This document shows, one piece after another, positions 14,672-21,978 of a stretch of 28,863 nucleotides of DNA; positions within the stretch are counted from its first letter, which is position 1; every line of letters starts with the position of its first letter. The stretch is taken from assembly GCA_963615565.1 (NCBI GenBank), contig CAVEGR010000078.1, positions 1-28,863 on the forward strand, in the 5' to 3' direction. Source of the DNA: UBA9732 sp963615565. Lineage in GTDB: Bacteria > Spirochaetota > Spirochaetia > Sphaerochaetales > Sphaerochaetaceae. Under the pieces are notes generated by a model. That model did not search any database and was not told the DNA's origin. It saw only the letters and a list, made by a program, of their open reading frames with translations. A program made the translations under genes and the position numbers.

Positions 14672-15469
14672 TTATTTCAAAAACTTCTTAATGAGCATGT
14701 CAACATATTGTATATCTAGTGCACATGTAGAAGTTTCAAATGTCACAATTAAGCTGGTTCCCGGAAAAATGTTGTCTCTTGCATACGCCATCAATTTATC
14801 CTTTGCCTTTGTGGCGTAATCGGTTTTATCAAGCAGGCCAAAATGCTCCCAGCCATAAGTTTTGAGTGTGCGTGTATTAAGAACATGGAAATCGGGATAT
14901 AGGGTGGTGTATGTGAGTTTTGCGGGATATTCGTAATGATATGGGACACCGGCTAAATTCAGACGGTCTGCTATGATGACCTCGCTCTTAGACCTGACGC
15001 GCTCACCCTTTGCTGTGTAGAAATCTCCCTCAAATGGGAAATTAAGCCCGTCATACTTTGCATTCTGCCAGTTTCTAATGTAGCCTTCGTGTGTGATAAC
15101 ATTTGGTTTTACGAATTGCTTAATTTCAGCTGGCAAAGTATCGTAGACATTGTCTAGAGTTAACATCATGTTTGGAGTTTCCAAGTATTTAAGACATTTT
15201 TTGCATACAAGTTGTCGCTTTTTGAGAACTTTGAGGATATTGGCATCATAGTACTTCTGGAAGAGCGTTTTGATTGTGTCAAGTTTGGATTTGCCTAGGT
15301 ATTCTATCTTATTGTCACTAGGGCAATATTTAACAAATCTCTTTTTTCCATGTATTAGCTTAACTTCTAGCACGCTAGGCTCTGTTTTAGCTAGTTTTGC
15401 CTCTATCTGAGAAATTTGCCTCTCATAATTTGCCAATTTTTGCTTAATTGTCCTAATTAATTGCTGCAT
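14672..15469 (-). CDS. PD-(D/E)XK nuclease-like protein with N-terminal coiled coil
   Basis: 265 residues. The N-terminus (1-30, IRTIKQKLANYERQISQIEAKL) is a probable coiled coil. A middle region includes VCKKCLKYLE. The C-terminal third carries RVRSKSEVIIADRLNLAGVPYHYEYPAKL, then TLYPDFHVLNTRT and YGWEHFGLLDKTDYATKAKDKL: an ordered E...(P)D...(W)E-H-F-G series that matches the catalytic core of PD-(D/E)XK/TnsA-like endonucleases. ATG 15469 has AGGAG 6 nt upstream. I see no methyltransferase or specificity partner, so it is a lone nuclease-like gene rather than a visible restriction system. The biological substrate is unknown. Confidence 0.6.
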   Translation of the reverse strand: MQQLIRTIKQKLANYERQISQIEAKLAKTEPSVLEVKLIHGKKRFVKYCPSDNKIEYLGKSKLDTIKTLFQKYYDANILKVLKKRQLVCKKCLKYLETPNMMLTLDNVYDTLPAEIKQFVKPNVITHEGYIRNWQNAKYDGLNFPFEGDFYTAKGERVRSKSEVIIADRLNLAGVPYHYEYPAKLTYTTLYPDFHVLNTRTLKTYGWEHFGLLDKTDYATKAKDKLMAYARDNIFPGTSLIVTFETSTCALDIQYVDMLIKKFLK

Positions 15470-15510
15470 CTAGGTCTCCTTAGTTCTCTATCTAGTTAAT
15501 CTAGTGCCAT

Positions 15511-15539
15511 TTTATACCAAAATTGACAGCTTTTGAAAA
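15511..15539 (-). promoter_or_regulatory. Candidate promoter for the nuclease-like gene
   Basis: Minus strand: TTTTCA (15534-15539, 4 of 6), 17-bp spacer, TATAAA (15511-15516, 5 of 6); start near 15504, leader about 35 nt. Just upstream, attagaagaa occurs twice (15541-15550, 15583-15592); the first copy is part of a GAAGAAA/TTTCTTC dyad at 15545-15559, a possible regulator site. Confidence 0.4.
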
Positions 15540-15622
15540 AATTAGAAGAAATTTTCTTCCAAAATCTTAAAAATTATTTAAAATTAGAAGAAAATGCCCA
15601 TTGGACAACGAAAGACAGCAAA

Positions 15623-15637
15623 GTAAAACGCTTTTAC
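15623..15637 (-). terminator. Short AT-rich hairpin after the nucleoside phosphorylase gene
   Basis: GTAAAA (15623-15628) / TTTTAC (15632-15637), loop of 3 nt, 9 bp after the stop at 15646. On the minus strand it is followed by TTTGCTGTC. The stem is weak, so this is only a candidate. Confidence 0.25.
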
Positions 15638-15645
15638 AGTACAAT

Positions 15646-16398
15646 TTAGCGCGTAGGCGACACCAAAACAGCAACGTCAAGGGCAATTTGGGCTAATTTA
15701 TTGTTCTCTGAACGGCTGCGGTTGCCCAAAGAGCCAGCCTTCCAATAGGAACCTTCAAGTAAGTCCGCAGGGAAAAGTATTTGATAGCAAGATAAACCTC
15801 TATATTGGGCAACTGCCATGACGGCAGCACATTCCATCTCAACAGCAAGACAGCCCTGCTCTTTCATGAGTTTAATAGCAGATGGCGTTTCTCTGTATAA
15901 GGCATCATTTGTCCACACCTTACCACTGATATTAGGAACGCCTAGCCCCTCTAAGATTGCAGAAGTCTCAGTAGCAGTCTTAATCTTAATCCATGGAGTA
16001 TTGTGTGGAGCGTAGTACCAACTTGTGCCTTCACCTCTATACGCATAAGTTGGAACAATAATTTTTCCTTTGGTCTCAGAAGTCAACGAGCCACAGGTGC
16101 CAATGCAAACAAAGCGTTTTACTCCACGAGCAATGTATTCTTCAATAAAACTGGCCGCAACTGGAGCGCCAATTGGAAGAAGCACGCATGCCAGTTCATG
16201 GTCTTTGTACTTAAAGCCATACACAGGACAGTGAACTCCACACTTATATGTTGAGAGAGTTGAACACTTAAATTGATCTTTTAATGCATTAAATAAGCTG
16301 AACGACCACATGATGATAATGGTATCAGGCATGTCTTTACGTCCACTAATAAATGCACTAGGTTTGAGAATTTCTTCTTCATCAAAATAAGGGAGCAT
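15646..16398 (-). CDS. Nucleoside phosphorylase (uridine/purine nucleoside phosphorylase-I family)
   Basis: 250 residues, typical for NP-I. Family blocks: CVLLPIGAPVAASFIEEYIARGVKRFVCIGTCGSL (the 'GxxxA...ELxxxG hxxhhxhGTCGxL' phosphate/ribose site), TNDALYRET ('TxDxhYxE') and AVEMECAAVMAVAQYRG (the 'VEMExAAhhxxA' ribose-binding signature). NP-I enzymes split nucleosides with phosphate into base and ribose-1-phosphate in the cytoplasm. Base specificity is unclear. ATG 16398 has GGAGG 4 nt upstream. Divergent from the TPR gene at 16552, across a 16-bp tandem array. Confidence 0.85.
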   Translation of the reverse strand: MLPYFDEEEILKPSAFISGRKDMPDTIIIMWSFSLFNALKDQFKCSTLSTYKCGVHCPVYGFKYKDHELACVLLPIGAPVAASFIEEYIARGVKRFVCIGTCGSLTSETKGKIIVPTYAYRGEGTSWYYAPHNTPWIKIKTATETSAILEGLGVPNISGKVWTNDALYRETPSAIKLMKEQGCLAVEMECAAVMAVAQYRGLSCYQILFPADLLEGSYWKAGSLGNRSRSENNKLAQIALDVAVLVSPTR

Positions 16399-16420
16399 AA
16401 AACCTCCAAATAGCTAACAA

Positions 16421-16500
16421 CACATGAACATAGCATCACATGAACATAGCATCACATGAACATAGCATCACATGAACATAGCATCACATAAACATGACAT
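16421..16500. repeat. Tandem array 5 x 16 bp between divergent genes
   Basis: CACATGAACATAGCAT is repeated exactly four times (16421-16436, 16437-16452, 16453-16468, 16469-16484), with a fifth altered copy (16485-16500). It fills half of the 153-bp gap between the nucleoside phosphorylase and TPR starts. On the minus strand each unit offers TATGTT, a weak -10-like hexamer. Confidence 0.97.
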
Positions 16501-16538
16501 CACAGCTTAATGCCCTTTATCCACAGGAAAAAAAGATA

Positions 16539-16544
16539 TATATT
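16539..16544 (+). promoter_or_regulatory. -10-like hexamer 7 nt before the TPR gene start
   Basis: TATATT (16539-16544, 5 of 6) ends 7 nt before ATG 16552. There is no Shine-Dalgarno sequence in between. The -35 region at 17 bp (TTTATC, 16516-16521) is poor, so the promoter call is tentative. Confidence 0.35.
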
Positions 16545-16551
16545 TGCGAGT

Positions 16552-17745
16552 ATGACAGAAAAACTTAAAGATGTTCAATTCATTACATTACCCGGCGACA
16601 GAAAAATTGGAGAAACAGTGCTTAAAGCTACTACACCACTTCCAGTACAATTTCAGGAAGGACAAAAACCTGAAGACATTGATTTTAATAGCATAGTAGC
16701 TGGATTGATTAAAGTTCTTGCTTGGGACGCAGACAACAAAGACATAGACTACTATAGAGATGTTCTTCTCAGCCTGCAGCCAAACATAGCCCACGAACTA
16801 AACCTTGCAGCAATCTCAAAGAGTAAGAAAAAGGAATTTGAATTTGCACTTGAACTCATGCTTGCAGTCAAGAACATCACAAAGGCACCAGAAAGCTACA
16901 TAAATCTTGCAGTCTTGTATGCGCAAATGACAGTTGAAATGCACAACAAAGCTGACCATGTTAAGGCCGATATGTATGACGATAAAATCATTCAGGTTCT
17001 CAATGAATGCATAAAAATCTACCCTAACTATGCACCGGCATATAGTGAGATATCGGCTTTTCATATGAGGCATGGCGATATTGAAAGCGCACGCGACAAC
17101 ATTGCACGTTATGTAAAGCTGGAAAAGGACGAAAAAAAACGTAAGCAGGCAGAAAAGACACTGGAGAATTTCAATAAGATGTTAAATTCCAAGGACCAAA
17201 TTCTATACGCCTACGACAAAATGATGATGGGATGTGCAGACGAAGCCATCACAGCAATCAACAAATATCTGGCAAGTGGAGAGAAATCTTGGGAAGCTTA
17301 CTTCATTAGAGGATGGGCAAAAAGAACACTTGAAGACTATGAAGAAGCTCAAAAAGACCTTCTTGAAAGCCTAAGAATTGAATCTAATAATGCAGAAGTC
17401 TACAATGAACTTTCAATCTGTGCTCGTGAACATGGAGATCTTGAACTTGCAAAGAACTATTTACAGATTGCAGTGGACCTAGATGAAGACGATATTGTTT
17501 ATAAAGTAAATCTTGCATTCTTACATCTTTCAGATGATGAGTTTACAGAAAGCAGGGAGCTTCTTGAGAAAGCAAGAGCTATTGACCCGGAAGATCCACA
17601 ACTTAAATTCTTAATTCAGGAATATGAAAGAAAAACTGGAGACAGAATTGGAGAAATTATCAACGAAGAAATCTATACAGACGAACAATTTGACGAACTA
17701 CACAAGAAAGAAAAAGAAGAAAGCATATTTCACAACGAGATTTAA
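16552..17745 (+). CDS. Tetratricopeptide-repeat protein
   Basis: 397 residues from ATG 16552 (MTEKLKDVQF); the frame extends upstream to about 16510 but that would place coding sequence over the -10-like hexamer. No signal peptide or membrane segment, so cytoplasmic. TPR-like helical pairs are visible at about 170-205 (YPNYAPAYSEISAFHMRHGDIESARDNI), 245-280 (SWEAYFIRGWAKRTLEDYEEAQKDL), 280-315 (SNNAEVYNELSICAREHGDLELAKNYL) and 315-360 (DIVYKVNLAFLHLSDDEFTESRELL), with the usual W-LG-Y-A-A-P spacing. Acts presumably as a protein-interaction scaffold; partners unknown. First gene of a run leading into tsaE, tsaB and trxB. Confidence 0.85.
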   Translation: MTEKLKDVQFITLPGDRKIGETVLKATTPLPVQFQEGQKPEDIDFNSIVAGLIKVLAWDADNKDIDYYRDVLLSLQPNIAHELNLAAISKSKKKEFEFALELMLAVKNITKAPESYINLAVLYAQMTVEMHNKADHVKADMYDDKIIQVLNECIKIYPNYAPAYSEISAFHMRHGDIESARDNIARYVKLEKDEKKRKQAEKTLENFNKMLNSKDQILYAYDKMMMGCADEAITAINKYLASGEKSWEAYFIRGWAKRTLEDYEEAQKDLLESLRIESNNAEVYNELSICAREHGDLELAKNYLQIAVDLDEDDIVYKVNLAFLHLSDDEFTESRELLEKARAIDPEDPQLKFLIQEYERKTGDRIGEIINEEIYTDEQFDELHKKEKEESIFHNEI

Positions 17746-17786
17746 ACAGGATAATTATAACAGGAAAAATATAACAGGGAAAATTG
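17745..17786 (+). repeat. Tandem repeat 3 x 14 bp carrying AGG cores before tsaE
   Basis: Units AACAGGATAATTAT (17745-17758), AACAGGAAAAATAT (17759-17772) and AACAGGGAAAATTG (17773-17786). The first begins on the last base of the TPR stop codon. The last AGGG lies 11 nt before the tsaE ATG at 17791 and is its best ribosome-binding site. Confidence 0.85.
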
Positions 17787-17790
17787 AGCC

Positions 17791-18219
17791 ATGCATGAAG
17801 AGATAATATGCAAAACTGAAGATGATATGGTAAAGCTTGGCAACAAGTTTGGGAAACTTGCAAAACCATCAATGGTAATTTCTTTAAGAGGAAGCCTGGG
17901 TGCTGGAAAAACAGTTTTTGCAAGAGGAGTTGCTAGAAGTTTAGGCATAAAAGAGGCAATAGTCAGCCCAACTTTTACACTTGTTCAAGAATATGATGGC
18001 ACACTGCCAATGTACCACATGGACCTCTACAGAATCACTTCTCAAGAAGATTTTGAGATGATTGGAGGTGAAGATATGCTCTATTCCAATGGAATATGTC
18101 TCATAGAATGGAGCGAAGTCATTAATGATATGCTTCCTAAGGACACAATTTTTATAAACATTATTGTCAATCCAGACCAAAGTAGAACAGTCACAATAGA
18201 CAGTAAAGAGGACAAGTAG
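17791..18219 (+). CDS. tsaE: tRNA t6A biosynthesis ATPase TsaE
   Basis: 142 residues, normal length. TsaE works with TsaB and TsaD in making N6-threonylcarbamoyladenosine at A37 of ANN-reading tRNAs. Visible: Walker A LRGSLGAGKTVFARGV (about 32-47), VSPTFTLVQEY (switch-like segment), YHMDLYRI and CLIEWSEVI (usual 'HhDLYR' and 'hhIEWxE'). ATG 17791 sits behind a tandem of AGG-containing units. tsaB starts 1 nt after the stop. Confidence 0.95.
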   Translation: MHEEIICKTEDDMVKLGNKFGKLAKPSMVISLRGSLGAGKTVFARGVARSLGIKEAIVSPTFTLVQEYDGTLPMYHMDLYRITSQEDFEMIGGEDMLYSNGICLIEWSEVINDMLPKDTIFINIIVNPDQSRTVTIDSKEDK

Positions 18220-18220
18220 T

Positions 18221-18985
18221 ATGAATATTCTTGTAACAGACACATCTTCACAAGCACTTACAGTTGCAATTTATACAGACTCTTTTTCTGAAGTAAGAAG
18301 ATCACAAGGAAAAAGTGTTCAACATTCAGAAAGACTTGTTCCAACGGCAGTTGAACTTTGCAAAGATGCAAACATTGATACAAAAGATATTGATTTGTTA
18401 ATGTGCACAAGAGGTCCCGGTTCATTCACCGGCCTTAGAATTGGTATGGCTGCATTTAAGGGCATGGCTTTTGCATTAAATAAACCAATTGTTTCTGTTT
18501 CAACACTTGAAGCATATGCCTCTTGTGTAGAAGGTTATGGTGGTGCAATAATCTCTGTTATTGATGCAAAAAAACAACGTTGGTACATAGCAGCCTTTGA
18601 ACAAAATGTAGATCAAAAAGGAAAAGCAACACTGAAAAGGCTTATTCCGGATACTGACGGAACAGAGGCAGACTTAGTACAAGTGCTTTCTAAATACAAC
18701 AAGATTCAAGTTGTTGGACCTGATGCAAAAGCATTTGCTGAGGTACTTAGGAATTTATATTCAATGTCCTCTGAACTAGGTTATAAGCAAATTTTTGCTA
18801 ATACATTGGCAAATGAGGCTATTGCTAACTCAATTTTAGAGCTTGGACTTAAACAGTATGAAGCTAAAGGTGCAGATGATATTGGACAAGGTCCTGTTTA
18901 TTTAAGAAAGAGCGACGCAGAACTTGCCCTAGAAGAAAAACTTGTCTTAGAAGAAAAGCTTGCTTCAGAAGGGCACGAAAGGTAG
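18221..18985 (+). CDS. tsaB: tRNA t6A biosynthesis protein TsaB
   Basis: 254 residues. TsaB is the inactive ASKHA-fold partner of TsaD in t6A synthesis. It begins MNILVTDTSSQALTVAIY, has HSERLVP and the signature RGPGSFTGLRIGMAAFKGMAFALN, then VSTLEAYA and SVIDAKKQRWYIAAF. The tail ALEEKLVLEEKLASE is a short duplicated acidic/basic heptad, probably a C-terminal helix. The start is 1 nt after tsaE. The trxB ribosome-binding site follows the stop. Confidence 0.94.
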   Translation: MNILVTDTSSQALTVAIYTDSFSEVRRSQGKSVQHSERLVPTAVELCKDANIDTKDIDLLMCTRGPGSFTGLRIGMAAFKGMAFALNKPIVSVSTLEAYASCVEGYGGAIISVIDAKKQRWYIAAFEQNVDQKGKATLKRLIPDTDGTEADLVQVLSKYNKIQVVGPDAKAFAEVLRNLYSMSSELGYKQIFANTLANEAIANSILELGLKQYEAKGADDIGQGPVYLRKSDAELALEEKLVLEEKLASEGHER

Positions 18986-19007
18986 AAGACCAAGGAGAAC
19001 TTCACCA

Positions 19008-19931
19008 ATGACGAAAGAACACGATGTAATAATTATTGGGGCAGGGCCTGCAGGTCTTGCCTGTGGACAGTACAGTGCTAGAGCCGGACGGGACACAATC
19101 ATGATTGAAGAACTTTCAACTGGCGGACAGACCATGATTATAGATGAGATTGAAAATTACCCTGGTCTTGGTAAATTAACAGGCTTTGAACTAGCACAGA
19201 AGTTTGAAGCCCAAGCAGAAGCTTTTGGTTGTTCTACGGTTTATGCGTCTGTATCTGAAATTAAGTTACAAGAAGACGGTTCATTTATTTTGAAAACCAG
19301 TAATGGTGACTACAAGGCAAAGGTTGTTGTACTTGCAACTGGAGCCAAGCATAAAAATCTTGGAGTACCAGGAGAAACAGAACTTACAGGTCATGGTGTG
19401 AGCTATTGTGCAACTTGTGACGGGCCGTTCTTTAGAAATAAGAAGATCCTCGTCTGTGGTGGTGGTGATAGTGCTTGTCAGGAAGCTATGTATCTTGCAA
19501 AGCTTTCATCTGACATTACAGTCTGTCACAGAAGAGATAAATTCCGTGCACAGAGTTCAATTGTAGAAGCAATGAATAAGACTGCTGGAATTAAAACTCT
19601 GATGAATACTATTGTTCTTTCAATCAATGGGGAAAATAACAGAGTTAAATCAGTGACCTTCTTAAACAAAGAAACTGGTAATCAATTTACTGAAGATTAT
19701 GATGGAGTTTTTGTTTTTGTTGGCAATAATCCACAAACTCAGCTTGTTCCTTTCTGCGACAAGGATGAATTTGGATATGTAAAAACTAACAAAGAAATGA
19801 TGACAAATATTCCAGGTTTGTTCGCAGTTGGAGATGTAAGAGATACTCCATTTAAGCAAATTGTTACAGCTGCAGCTGATGGTGCTGTAGCAGCCCATTA
19901 TGCCAGTGAGTACATAGACAAGCACTTTTGA
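19008..19931 (+). CDS. trxB: Thioredoxin reductase (NADPH)
   Basis: 307 residues from ATG 19008 (MTKEHDVIIIGAG), which has AAGGAG (18992-18997) 10 nt upstream; the open frame to 18960 overlaps tsaB and is not needed. The FAD-binding GAGPAGLACGQYSARAG, redox motif YCATCDG (Cys134 and Cys137), NADPH-binding CGGGDSACQEA with HRRDKFRA, and C-terminal VGDVRDTPFKQIVTAAADGAVAA are all intact. Keeps thioredoxin reduced in the cytoplasm; relevant to an anaerobic or microaerophilic lifestyle. Last gene of the TPR-tsaE-tsaB-trxB run. Confidence 0.96.
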   Translation: MTKEHDVIIIGAGPAGLACGQYSARAGRDTIMIEELSTGGQTMIIDEIENYPGLGKLTGFELAQKFEAQAEAFGCSTVYASVSEIKLQEDGSFILKTSNGDYKAKVVVLATGAKHKNLGVPGETELTGHGVSYCATCDGPFFRNKKILVCGGGDSACQEAMYLAKLSSDITVCHRRDKFRAQSSIVEAMNKTAGIKTLMNTIVLSINGENNRVKSVTFLNKETGNQFTEDYDGVFVFVGNNPQTQLVPFCDKDEFGYVKTNKEMMTNIPGLFAVGDVRDTPFKQIVTAAADGAVAAHYASEYIDKHF

Positions 19932-19957
19932 TTTGCAAATAAGCTAAAAGACATGTT

Positions 19958-20040
19958 AAATGCTATTCGCGCTAGCACTCCTCTTAAGTACTCAAGGAGC
20001 TATGTGAAATGCTATTCGCGCTAGCATTTCACATAGCTCC
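19958..20040. repeat. Palindromic repeat element beside tRNA-Pro
   Basis: AAATGCTATTCGCGCTAGCA occurs at 19958-19977 and again at 20007-20026. The second copy lies inside a perfect 19-bp inverted repeat, GGAGCTATGTGAAATGCTA (19996-20014) with its complement at 20022-20040, around the 7-nt loop TTCGCGC. The first copy forms only the inner 5-bp stem with the same loop. No U-run follows on either strand, so it is not a standard terminator. It lies between the trxB stop and the tRNA-Pro 3' end. Confidence 0.9.
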
Positions 20041-20045
20041 GCCCC

Positions 20046-20118
20046 TCGGGTAAAGTGGATTTGAACCACCGACCCCTTGGTCCCGAACCAAGTGCGCTAG
20101 CCCCTGCGCTACTACCCG
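20046..20118 (-). tRNA. tRNA-Pro (anticodon CGG)
   Basis: 73 nt on the minus strand with all parts of the cloverleaf: acceptor CGGGTAG/TTACCCG (one G-U), D stem GCGC/GCGC with an 8-nt loop containing GG, anticodon stem CTTGG/CCAAG with loop TTCGGGA (anticodon CGG, G37), variable region GGGTC, T arm GGTGG-TTCAAAT-CCACT, discriminator A. It reads CCG codons. CCA is not encoded (AGGGGC follows), so it is added after transcription. Confidence 0.96.
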
Positions 20119-20162
20119 AAAATTTACAAAAACTGCAGAACAAACTGCATTTTTGCTCTTGA

Positions 20163-20191
20163 ACTATAGGGCTTTTGATTTGACCTGTCAA
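20163..20191 (-). promoter_or_regulatory. Promoter of tRNA-Pro
   Basis: Minus strand: perfect TTGACA (20186-20191), 17-bp spacer, TATAGT (20163-20168, 5 of 6). The transcript would begin about 40 nt before the mature tRNA 5' end. Confidence 0.75.
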
Positions 20192-20251
20192 TGCTAGTTT
20201 TGATTGACACTACACGCAACATAATGATATTTTTATATGGAATGTCCACTT

Positions 20252-20281
20252 TTGGACTAAGTTAGAAAATTATACTATATT
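20252..20281 (+). promoter_or_regulatory. Candidate promoter for the foldase gene
   Basis: TTGGAC (20252-20257), 18-bp spacer, TATATT (20276-20281), but its transcript would begin very close to the ribosome-binding site. A second candidate begins at TTGACA (20204-20209) with a less clear -10 at about 20228. The gap 20119-20295 otherwise holds only the tRNA promoter and a small GTCCA/TGGAC hairpin near 20244-20256. Confidence 0.35.
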
Positions 20282-20295
20282 TAAAGAGGTCTTCC

Positions 20296-21864
20296 ATGGC
20301 AGATAAGAATGTCCCTTCAGAAGAAGTAAAAAAAGAGGAAAAAAACGCACCACTGAAGGTAATGGAAACAAAACCAAAAAAGGCTAAAAAGAATAGTGAA
20401 CCTTGGACGGCAAAAAGAGTTATCACAACAGTAATCATTGCAATTCTTGCCCTTTTGATGATTGGTGGTCTTTATTACATCATCATTATGATTTCACAGA
20501 GCAAGAGCGAAGATTCTAATGCTTGGGGTTACTACAACGGCAAAGCAATCAAAATTGAAACCAATAACGTATTCTACAATACGCTAATGAATGATACCAA
20601 TTTCCAGACTGCCTATCTTAATAACGATTATTCAACTCTTATGCAGAGTTATTACTCAGCATATCAGCAGCAGGTAATTTTCACAGCAATCTCAGAAGAT
20701 GCTGAAAAAGCAAAGATTGCAGCTCCACAAGAATTGGTCAATGATTTGATTATTTCTGCCGGAATTTACAATGATGATGATGGAAACTTCAGCGAAGAAG
20801 TCTACAAGTCAACTGCAGAATCTTCAAGAATTCTTGTTAATTCTTATTATACAAGTATTTATCCTTATCAGGTTGTTCTTTCTGACTACAATACAGCCAT
20901 TGTATCTGATGCAGAGAAAAACTTTGTTTCACAGATTGCTGGCAAGTCTAGGTCATTTGAGTATTTTGTTGTTGATTATAATGCTTATCCTAATGATTTG
21001 GCAGCTGAATATGGAAAAGCAAACGCAGACCTCTTTAAGAGTGTAAGTCTTTCAATGATTTCTAATTCAGATGAAGAGAAAATCAATCAAGCCTACTCTG
21101 ATCTTAATTCAGGTTTAGCATGGGCAGATGAAGTTAGCCTTTATTCTACAGATTCTTATGCAGCAGATGGTGGTGTAGCCGGTGAAATTAGATTGTATGC
21201 TCTTGCAGCAACACTTTCTGACTCTGCAGATCTTGATAAGATTGTTGCACTTGAAATGGGAAGCTATTCTGAGCCAATTAAGACAACTTCTGGATGGGCA
21301 ATTTACAAAGTTGATTCTAAGGTTACTCCTGCTGATTTTACAGATGAAGACACTCTTACAGACGTTAAATCTTATATCAACAGCAGCGAGCCAGAAACAA
21401 TTACTGCTTATATTGAATCTGCAATTTCAACAATTGCAGATCTTGCACAGTCAGACTTTGATGCTGCAGCAGAATCTTGCAATGCAGAAATTCAAACTGT
21501 TTCTTCTGTTTCTAACAACGTTGGAGACAGCCAGTATCTTGTTGGTCTTGAGTACTATGATACCAATGGCTATCTTGCTACAGCAGCTGAAGATGAAAGC
21601 ATTTCAAGAGAACTCTTTACTTCTGAAGAAGGTTATGTAACAGGAGCTATCTCAAGTGATAGCAAGTACATCATTGCTAAGGTAACAAGTGTTAATGAAA
21701 ATGATACTGCAAGATCTTCTATTATTAGTGCTTATTACAACTACTATGCATCTTCTCAAGTTGCAACTGATAAATTCTATGCAATCCTTCTTAGCGACAA
21801 GTTTACAGATAACTTCTATGTTCAGTTCTGGACACAGCTCTTCTCTTCTAGCACAACAAACTAA
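20296..21864 (+). CDS. Membrane-anchored SurA/PpiC-like peptidyl-prolyl isomerase or foldase
   Basis: 522 residues. A charged Lys-rich cytoplasmic N-terminus (1-45), one membrane segment at about 46-68 (VIIAILALLMIGGLYYIIIMI), then a long Ser/Asp/Tyr-rich extracytoplasmic part. Residues about 75-240 look like the helical SurA-N/chaperone region. At about 240-355 a parvulin-like domain is suggested by EEKINQAYSDLNSGLAWADEVSLYS, AADGGVAGEIRLYALAATLSDS and EMGSYSEPIKTTSGWAIYKVDSK, matching '..GGDLGW....L....A...L..GEhS.PhxTxxGhHIhKh'. Architecture is like PpiD. Probable role: folding of exported and outer-membrane proteins. ATG 20296 has GAGG 6 nt upstream. A strong terminator follows. Confidence 0.78.
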   Translation: MADKNVPSEEVKKEEKNAPLKVMETKPKKAKKNSEPWTAKRVITTVIIAILALLMIGGLYYIIIMISQSKSEDSNAWGYYNGKAIKIETNNVFYNTLMNDTNFQTAYLNNDYSTLMQSYYSAYQQQVIFTAISEDAEKAKIAAPQELVNDLIISAGIYNDDDGNFSEEVYKSTAESSRILVNSYYTSIYPYQVVLSDYNTAIVSDAEKNFVSQIAGKSRSFEYFVVDYNAYPNDLAAEYGKANADLFKSVSLSMISNSDEEKINQAYSDLNSGLAWADEVSLYSTDSYAADGGVAGEIRLYALAATLSDSADLDKIVALEMGSYSEPIKTTSGWAIYKVDSKVTPADFTDEDTLTDVKSYINSSEPETITAYIESAISTIADLAQSDFDAAAESCNAEIQTVSSVSNNVGDSQYLVGLEYYDTNGYLATAAEDESISRELFTSEEGYVTGAISSDSKYIIAKVTSVNENDTARSSIISAYYNYYASSQVATDKFYAILLSDKFTDNFYVQFWTQLFSSSTTN

Positions 21865-21902
21865 GAGAAACAAACTAAAAGAGACGTAAACATAAAAAAC
21901 TA

Positions 21903-21939
21903 AAAAAAGCCACTGCAAAACAAATGCGGTGGCTTTTTT
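21903..21939. terminator. Intrinsic terminator after the foldase gene
   Basis: A 14-bp stem with one G-U pair, AAAAAAGCCACTGC (21903-21916) and GCGGTGGCTTTTTT (21926-21939), 9-nt loop, ending in a U-run on the plus strand. Located 39 bp after the stop at 21864. Confidence 0.92.
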
Positions 21940-21978
21940 ATAAAACTGTTGTATCATTGAATTTTGGGAGCTAAAAGT

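Noticed and set aside
16421..16500. CRISPR-like repeat array
   Set aside because: The 16-bp units are head-to-tail with no spacers and no cas genes are nearby; it is a simple tandem repeat.
21182..21640. Long leucine-rich open frame on the plus strand
   Set aside because: It lies inside the foldase gene in another frame; its composition is a codon-shift artefact of that gene.
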